From: DASWLF01 sp963768765
GTDB taxonomy: Bacteria; Desulfobacterota; Desulfobaccia; Desulfobaccales; 0-14-0-80-60-11
Length of the DNA stretch: 64,000 bases
Direction of reading: 5' to 3'
Assembly (NCBI GenBank): GCA_963768765.1
Contig: CAVYJK010000024.1
Coordinates: forward strand, 1 to 64,000
Shown here: positions 63,748 through 64,000 of the stretch, piece after piece
Position numbering within the stretch: position 1 is the stretch's first letter
How the letters are laid out: each line of letters opens with the position of its first letter
Translations under genes and position numbers: made by a program
Notes under the pieces: model-generated
What the model saw: only the letters and a program-made list of their open reading frames with translations
Told to the model about the DNA's origin: nothing
Databases searched by the model: none

Positions 63748-64000
63748 GTGGCTATCATGGAAATCAGCGTGGTGCCGCTGGGTTTGGGTAACCCCAGCGT
63801 GGGAGACTACGTCGCCGCAGTAGTCAGGTACCTGGAGAAAGAAGGCATCCCCCACGAGCTCACGGACATGGGGACCGTGATTCACGGCCACGCCGCCCGG
63901 CTGCTCAAGGTGGCCCAGGTGCTGCACGAGCTGCCCTTCGACAAGGGGGTGCAGCGGGTCATGACCCATATCACCATTGACGATCGCCGTGACAAAGAGG
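63748..64000 (+). CDS. thiamine-binding protein family (MTH1187/DUF77), truncated by the window end
   Basis: Start GTG 63748 with GGAGG 6 nt upstream; ATG 63757 is an alternative. 84 codons visible: AIMEISVVPLGLGNPSVGDY, VAAVVRYLEKEGIPHELTDM, GTVIHGHAARLLKVAQVLHE, GVQRVMTHITIDDRRDKE. The family (about 100 residues) forms ferredoxin-like tetramers and binds thiamine or related ligands. No thiamine riboswitch is visible upstream. Confidence 0.85.
   Translation, partial: MAIMEISVVPLGLGNPSVGDYVAAVVRYLEKEGIPHELTDMGTVIHGHAARLLKVAQVLHELPFDKGVQRVMTHITIDDRRDKE

Overview
The window is 64 kb of mostly GC-rich bacterial DNA with tightly packed genes. Its content points to a strictly anaerobic member of the former Deltaproteobacteria (Desulfobacterota; a Desulfobacca/Syntrophobacter-like lineage is my best guess, by inference). 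The indicators are a heterodisulfide-reductase (HdrA) flavoprotein followed by an MvhD subunit with in-frame UGA, a second likely selenoprotein (MsrA), the order kdsA-kdsC-...-lptC-lptA-lptB-rpoN-hpf-ptsN-rapZ-EIIA, Tad pseudopilin genes, and an acetate kinase/phosphoketolase pair. No rRNA, tRNA or CRISPR array was recognised.

Layout. 1-4.7 kb (minus strand): acetate kinase start, phosphoketolase and a ClC chloride channel, all broken by frameshifts. 4.7-11.7 kb: lipoprotein, lytic transglycosylase, outer-membrane barrel, SLBB polysaccharide-export protein, another lipoprotein, a transposase relic and an AT-rich spacer; this is a cell-envelope/exopolysaccharide export locus. 11.7-15 kb: repeat-rich lipoprotein, zinc-ribbon protein, exported MsrA with UGA at the catalytic position, CMD-family protein. 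15.3-20.4 kb: a PIG-L deacetylase/cNMP-binding fusion, a BshA-like glycosyltransferase and a left-handed beta-helix protein. 20.8-26.8 kb: glycolate-oxidase-type Fe-S protein, HIT protein, hpt, ppx/gppA, guaB. 27-28.1 kb: an AT-rich XRE/ImmA pair, probably acquired. 28.2-33.3 kb: MvhD and a roughly 1,490-residue double HdrA. 34-37 kb: DUF169 protein, two small AT-rich genes, Mrp/NBP35. 37.3-49.2 kb (minus): a long block from pyrG through Kdo synthesis (kdsA, kdsC), a membrane TPR protein, LPS export (lptCAB), sigma-54, Hpf, nitrogen-PTS, RapZ and RimI. 49.4-53.4 kb: two TadE-TadG pairs. 53.7-64 kb: radical SAM protein, ruvB, ABC transporter, murI, lipoprotein, GNAT, two TatA-like proteins with zinc ribbons, THUMP protein, rarA, receiver domain and a thiamine-binding-family protein cut by the window end.

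Two cross-cutting observations matter. First, many genes, including essential ones (kdsA, kdsC, murI), are broken by single-base indels while the encoded residues remain conserved on both sides; sequencing error is the simpler explanation, so most 'broken' genes are probably intact in the organism. Second, intergenic spaces carry several families of dispersed palindromic repeats, including a roughly 180-200 bp G-rich multi-hairpin element that sits between co-directional genes.

The most interesting items are the two in-frame UGA codons at redox-active positions (MsrA and MvhD), each followed by a hairpin whose loop lies about 20 nt downstream, as expected for bacterial SECIS elements; the double-HdrA/GltD fusion; the PIG-L/cNMP-binding fusion next to a BshA-like enzyme; and the TatA-zinc-ribbon pair.
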